DNA of 64,000 nucleotides from Scatophagus argus (lineage: Eukaryota; Chordata; Actinopteri; Scatophagidae): positions 6,010,862-6,074,861 of the forward strand of contig NC_058510.1 in the NCBI RefSeq assembly GCF_020382885.2, read 5' to 3'. This document shows, piece after piece, positions 49,795 through 64,000 of the stretch. The notes beneath the pieces are model-generated. The model saw only the letters and a program-made list of their open reading frames with translations, searched no databases and was not told the DNA's origin. The position numbers and the translations under genes were made by a program. The first letter of the stretch is position 1; every line of letters begins with the position of its first letter.

Positions 49795-50085
49795 TATTGG
49801 AAGGCAAGGCAGCCTTTATGGTGCACGTTGAATTACAAAGAAATTCAATGTGCTTTACATTTAAAAAGATACATAAAACATCCTAAAAATAACAGAAAAG
49901 CAAAATATACACACCCCACAATACACACTAACACCAACGTGGCTCATGGGACTGAGAAAACAGGAACATTTCGTTCAGTTTTCATAGATTGCATCTCATC
50001 AGATAAAGTGTTCCAGATCGCAGGTCCACAGTATGTAAAAGCACTTTTATCAGCTCCTGCCATCTTCAGACCCGAGGAGGACTAA
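49795..50085 (+). repeat. Left half of an older teleost interspersed repeat
   Basis: Begins GGAAGGCAAGGCAGCCTTTA and contains AATTCAATGTGCTTTACATT, the hallmark of a very common fish repeat ('GGCAAGGCAA...CAAAGTGCTTTACAT'). It continues with the 'GTTCCAGATCGCAGG' segment. It is interrupted near 50085 by a LINE fragment; the rest resumes near 50620. Confidence 0.6.
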
Positions 50086-50615
50086 GGGTCCAGTGACCCC
50101 TATCACCATCAAAGGGGCCACTGTGGAGGTGGTAGAAGAGTACAAGCACTTAGGGGTGTACTTGGATCACAAACTGGACTTCCTCTATTTTCTGAGGCGA
50201 CTGAGGTCCTTCGACATCTACAGGCCCGATGCTGAGGATGTTCCACGAGTCGGTGGTGTCCAGTGCCATCACACATGCTGTTGCCTGCTGGGGCAGCTGC
50301 CTGAGGGTGAGGGACACCAACAGACTCAACAGAATCATTAAGAAGACCAACCATGTTGTGGGAGAGGAACTGGGCTCTCTGACAGTGGTGTCTGAGAGGA
50401 GGATGTTGTCCAAAATAAGGACTATACTGGACTTTCCCTCTCACCCTCTCCACAATGTGCTGATCAGCTACAGGAGCTCGTTCAGTCAGAGACTCTTACT
50501 CCCACGGTGCGCCACAGAGCGACAGAGGAAATCATTCCTGCCTGTCACCATCAAACTATTAAACTCTGCACTGTGACGGACGCACATTTATATGCAATGT
50601 ATATACAGCATGTAC
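50086..50615 (+). mobile_element. LINE fragment (3' end of reverse transcriptase ORF, CR1/L2-like)
   Basis: Two frames code the C-terminus of a non-LTR retrotransposon ORF2: first EEYKHLGVYLDHKLDF..LYFLRRLRSF (50093-50220), then MLRMFHESVVSSAITHAVAC through HPLHNVLISYRSSFSQRLLL to a stop at 50576. The frame changes near 50225, and roughly a dozen codons usual after LDHKLD are missing. It is 5'-truncated with the catalytic FADD region absent, so it is dead. The family assignment by resemblance is tentative. Confidence 0.8.
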
Positions 50616-50619
50616 AGAC

Positions 50620-50870
50620 ACATGTAAGTGGGAGTGAAGTCAATCAGCAGGTCAGAAATGCACTCGAGAGCTGAGCCATGTAGTCCTTTAAAAACCAACA
50701 GGAGGAATTTCAAGTGACTTATCTGCTGAATGGGAAGCCGGTGAAGTGATTTCAGTAATGTGAAGAAGTTCTGCTGTATTGGTGAGAGCTGACATCTTCC
50801 TATTGAATGTTTTGTTATTCCACTGAAAAGAGCATCGAGAGACCATAAATCTAACTTCGGTTTTCCAGCA
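50620..50870 (+). repeat. Right half of the interrupted older repeat
   Basis: TCAATCAGCAGGTCAGAAAT, GAGCTGAGCCATGTAGTCCT, ACCAACAGGAGGAATTTCAA and GGGAAGCCGGTGAAGTGATT match in order the downstream part of the repeat that starts at 49795. The LINE fragment therefore landed inside it. Confidence 0.6.
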
Positions 50871-50879
50871 CAGTTAATA

Positions 50880-53060
50880 CATTCTCATCAGAAACTAAGC
50901 TAAAATCCTACTCTTTCAAAGTATACTTGGGATATTCTGTGCTTACAGGCACTTACTGTGTAATGACTCTTTTTCACCACAAGATGGCTCTACATACACA
51001 CAGCAATGCATGTTTAGGTGTCTGCAGTGACCTTTAATACAAAAGTATACTTCAGTAAAAAAAAAGTCCCAATTCTGTTTCAACCTTATGACAATAGCAT
51101 TTCATTTTAATAAAAGTGTGATAACAGATGCAAATATGATTAATCATTTGGATGAAAATGTAATTAATCAGTCAAGGAAAGAGGACGGTCATTCAAAGAG
51201 AATGTGCAGTTATATCAAATATTAAAACCTAAAACGTGAAGAATTGTGAAGGTCTGTGTGCATGCACGTGTGTGTCGTGTGTGTTTATTTACAGATGCAC
51301 ATACAGAACTTGTATGTAGGTGTAAAACTGCTGCGTGGGCACTGAAGCAATAGATAATGACTCCTGTGATGCTCACAGTATCGTCAGAGGGTAACGGGTA
51401 AATCAATTAGGGACACGGCGGCAGAGTGTGATCTGCCTCCAGAGAGCTCTGAGCAGGAGAATCAGGCCGAGTGGAGCACTGGGGGACTCGCAAGCTGATA
51501 CTGTACCAAGGGGAATCGACAGGTATGCAGCTCACCTGTCGTCACAAAGCTCTTGAGGCTTATAGTGTAGTTAAACACACCTGCCATACTACAAAGGTGT
51601 GTGCCTGTGCCTGGTGTTTGTTAACTCATGTGTGTATGTGTGACAGTGAGGGGGGGGGGCTGTGGAAGAAATTAATTGAGAGAAATGCCTCACAAATCCT
51701 TTTCCCACGTGTACACTTAGAGGAGTGAGTGTAAAATATGTGCTTTCCTGTGCACACACATGTGACGTGCCATTGACGCAGTCATATGCCAGATCAGGCA
51801 GTTTCAAAGTTGTCTGGCAACAACAGGCTTGCAAACTGTGAAATGCAAAAACAGTGTGTGTGTGTGTGTGTGTGGTTGACATTCTCTGGTCTGTTTGAAG
51901 CAAATGCCTTAAAGACTCAAGAAGTGACGTGTTAGTCATTCACACTAACACTTAAAGAAAAGTAGCAGTTAACATCAAATTAAATGGTTTTGAATATATT
52001 CTCAGCTATAAGGTGCTCCACCATTTAGCATGGAAAGGAGTTAACTACAAGTGCAATCACTGAGAGGCTTTTTTAAAACCCACTTGTAGTTCCTAGAGTA
52101 TTCTAAATTACGCAATTAAATTGTACATCAACCTGTGTTTTATTAACCTTCTTTTGCAAAGACAAACATTGCTGAGAGAACTTACAGTCAGCGGCTGATT
52201 TAAGAAGATATGAAAGTATGTAAGCAGATTCTCTGAACATCGGCAGGTATCTGGGAATTGGTGAGGGTTTGTGCGGTACAGGCATCAAATTAGTACATTT
52301 GCCTTTTAGCTGCTGTGTTGTCTTTTTAGACACAAATATCTCACTTTCTGTAATATTTAGGTGCACCTCTGACAGACTTGGGTATGGTAATGCTCTTTCC
52401 ACCCCTGCTGCTGTCTACAACTCATTTGTTGTGGTGTTTTGCCGCGTTGCCTTAGTTGCCTGTGAAAGATGCAGGACCACTTTGTGGGGGGTACGGTTGT
52501 GGGGAACTACATTCAGACCCATGGAAATGGGGAGGGAGGGGATTGTGCCTCCATTGGCACAGGGCCTGACTGTTGCCATGGCACTTCCATTGTCGCCCAA
52601 CACATGGGCATGGCACACAGACTCCCGGTGAAAAAGCCCATGCTCTGGTCCGTTAATGCCCTGTGCTCTTCTTATTTGATTCACTCAGCTGCAGCATGAG
52701 GTAGGTGTAGCTGCGGTCCAGCATGAGCGATCCAGCATCTTACAAGCATTTCGTCTAGGGTGATAAACCCAAACAATGCATGCACACAATAAAATGAGTA
52801 ACTCAGAGTGTACTTCACAATACACTCTGCGTGTATCTTGAGTCATCGCAAGCAGTCATATGTAGTAAATTGCCTCAACAGCGCTGCAACATTTTGCTGT
52901 AATTCCTATTCGGTATTTCAAACTCCCAGTGAGTCTCAGCTCCCAAGTAGTATGAGTCATGAGAGGAAGGTAGGCCTAATCACAGGCAATGATGTGGACC
53001 GCTGCAGGGCAAGCCCCGTTGTGGAGGAATACCCTTGAGAAAGTCCATGCCGTCTGCAAA
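50880..53060. other. Intergenic spacer upstream of pde7a
   Basis: Contains a G run near 51650, (GT)n at about 51854-51873 and a GC-balanced block at 52440-52700 that may be conserved non-coding DNA. No gene recognised. Confidence 0.5.
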
Positions 53061-53101
53061 TGACTGCTCATATAGGTCTTGGGATCGCCCTGGCGGCAAG
53101 A

Positions 53102-53185
53102 CCAATCGTGTAACTCGGTTTATGCACTGCAGGCGCTTTGGTCCAATCAGCGTCGAGGTTACAACAGCTGCCTTGACGCCATTGG
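53102..53185 (+). promoter_or_regulatory. pde7a: Triple CCAAT cluster, probable pde7a promoter
   Basis: CCAAT at 53102-53106, CCAAT (in CCAATCAG) at 53143-53147, and inverted ATTGG at 53181-53185, spaced about 40 bases apart in a CpG-richer stretch. Evenly spaced CCAAT boxes are typical NF-Y promoters. The cluster is about 1 kb before the pde7a start codon, implying a long 5' UTR; no TATA box is evident. Confidence 0.45.
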
Positions 53186-54188
53186 TAGAAGTCAGACAAG
53201 GGCGTTTTTTTCTGCTCGCTCCAACAGCACCATCTCTGGCAGGTGGTGTGTGCTTTAAAAACCATACAGCAGGCTAATGTTTAGGACGTTAGATGGGTAG
53301 TTTTAGGGAAATAAACACGCTGTATGTGATTATTTTGTCATTTTTTTGGTTGATAGTTTCGCGTTGCGTGCCACAACGTTTGCTTTCACCCACCACGGAG
53401 TCGCAGTGAATGAGATGAACGTCGGGGTTTCCCTCTCTGAGACAGACACTTTGTGCTTTACGGTCAGCGCTGAATTAGACAACTGCTCCTTCATCGTGCA
53501 GCTTCTGAGAAAAGACGGAAAGGGCTTACATGTTGGCTGTATTTCGCCACCAGTGTAAGTCTGAATGAGAGAAAACCTCCCCAGCCACGGCTGACGAGGT
53601 CTCACATCCTGGAGCTGCCTCACCTCATCCGCCGGTGTTGCATACAATATGATATGTTGATGACATTTTTTGGAAGTGGTCGTGCCTTTTGTTGTTGTCA
53701 TTTCGGCATATGCGATATGCGGGTCTGTGGACACAACGAAACGCAAATGAGCGGACGTTTTTTCTGCTTTGAAAATGAGGAAGCGTTTTCATAAAGACCC
53801 AGAAAATGGCAAGAAGGTCTCGTCGTCCGTGGGCCCGGATTTGAGTAAAATGAGAAGGAAAGGAACAGCAACAGCAGCATGATTTTGTTCCCCCCACAGA
53901 ATGACACCAAAGGAGGTAAAACGGTGGAGGTAGACAAGACGCAGCATCAATGAAGGCTATCTGGACGAGTTTTGAGTCGCCCATAATGGACAGAAATACT
54001 TTGCAGCTCGATAGCAGATCGTTTCTACAACACTGAAAGATTTTTTTCGGTTTTTGAGGGGGGTGGGGGGTGGGGGTTTCTCTAAGTCACCAGTCATCCA
54101 TTTTTTGCATTGCATTTGTTACATTTTTTCCATTAGATATTTGATTTTTCTTTTATATTTTTGATCCGGATCCAGCCCTGACTATTCA

Positions 54189-64000
<9,812 letters not shown>

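Noticed and set aside
53330-53746. 138-codon open frame on the - strand upstream of pde7a
   Set aside because: Lies in the CpG-richer promoter and 5' UTR region where long chance frames are common; no recognisable domain.

Overview
The window is vertebrate nuclear DNA, almost certainly from a ray-finned (teleost) fish. The evidence is spliced genes with short introns, many CA/GT microsatellites, teleost-type SINE, LINE and MITE relics, and protein sequences close to but distinct from mammalian orthologues. Gene order and strand mirror my memory of human 8q13 read backwards: MYBL1, VXN, RRS1, CRH, TRIM55, a tRNA-Ala/tRNA-Tyr pair, PDE7A. ADHFE1 and DNAJC5B, which I recall lying in this block in human, were not found here.

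Layout. 1-8.2 kb: the 3' part of mybl1 (A-Myb, + strand), twelve coding exons from Myb repeat 2 to the stop, then a long 3' UTR that hosts a MITE. 8.2-11.2 kb: intergenic and 3' flanking sequence with microsatellites and one possible conserved block. 11.3-14.4 kb: vxn (vexin, - strand), whose splice phases allow inclusion of an exon coding a recognisable SH3 domain; this is the most unusual feature in the window. 16.5-17.5 kb: intronless rrs1 (- strand) with a compact CCAAT/ETS/CRE-like promoter. 18-35 kb: a 17 kb gene desert with a foldback element and candidate regulatory blocks. 35.1-36.6 kb: crh (probably crha, + strand), with a TATA box, a non-coding exon 1 and the whole precursor in exon 2. 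38.6-42.8 kb: trim55 (MuRF2, - strand), eight coding exons. 43.8-44.4 kb: tRNA-Ala(AGC) on - and intron-bearing tRNA-Tyr(GTA) on +. 45-53 kb: repeat-rich spacer with a SINE and a LINE 3' fragment nested inside an older repeat. 53.1-64 kb: promoter, exon 1, a 9.6 kb intron and exon 2 of pde7a (+ strand; the gene continues past the window).

The genes do not form one pathway. Mybl1 is a cell-cycle and germline transcription factor, Vxn a neurogenesis factor, Rrs1 a 60S ribosome assembly factor, Crh the stress neuropeptide, Trim55 a sarcomere-associated E3 ligase, and Pde7a a cAMP phosphodiesterase. What unites them is conserved synteny. Exon borders were assigned by eye from splice consensus, reading-frame phase and protein similarity recalled from memory; no database search was possible. 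I saw no endogenous retrovirus, LTR or Polinton fossil.
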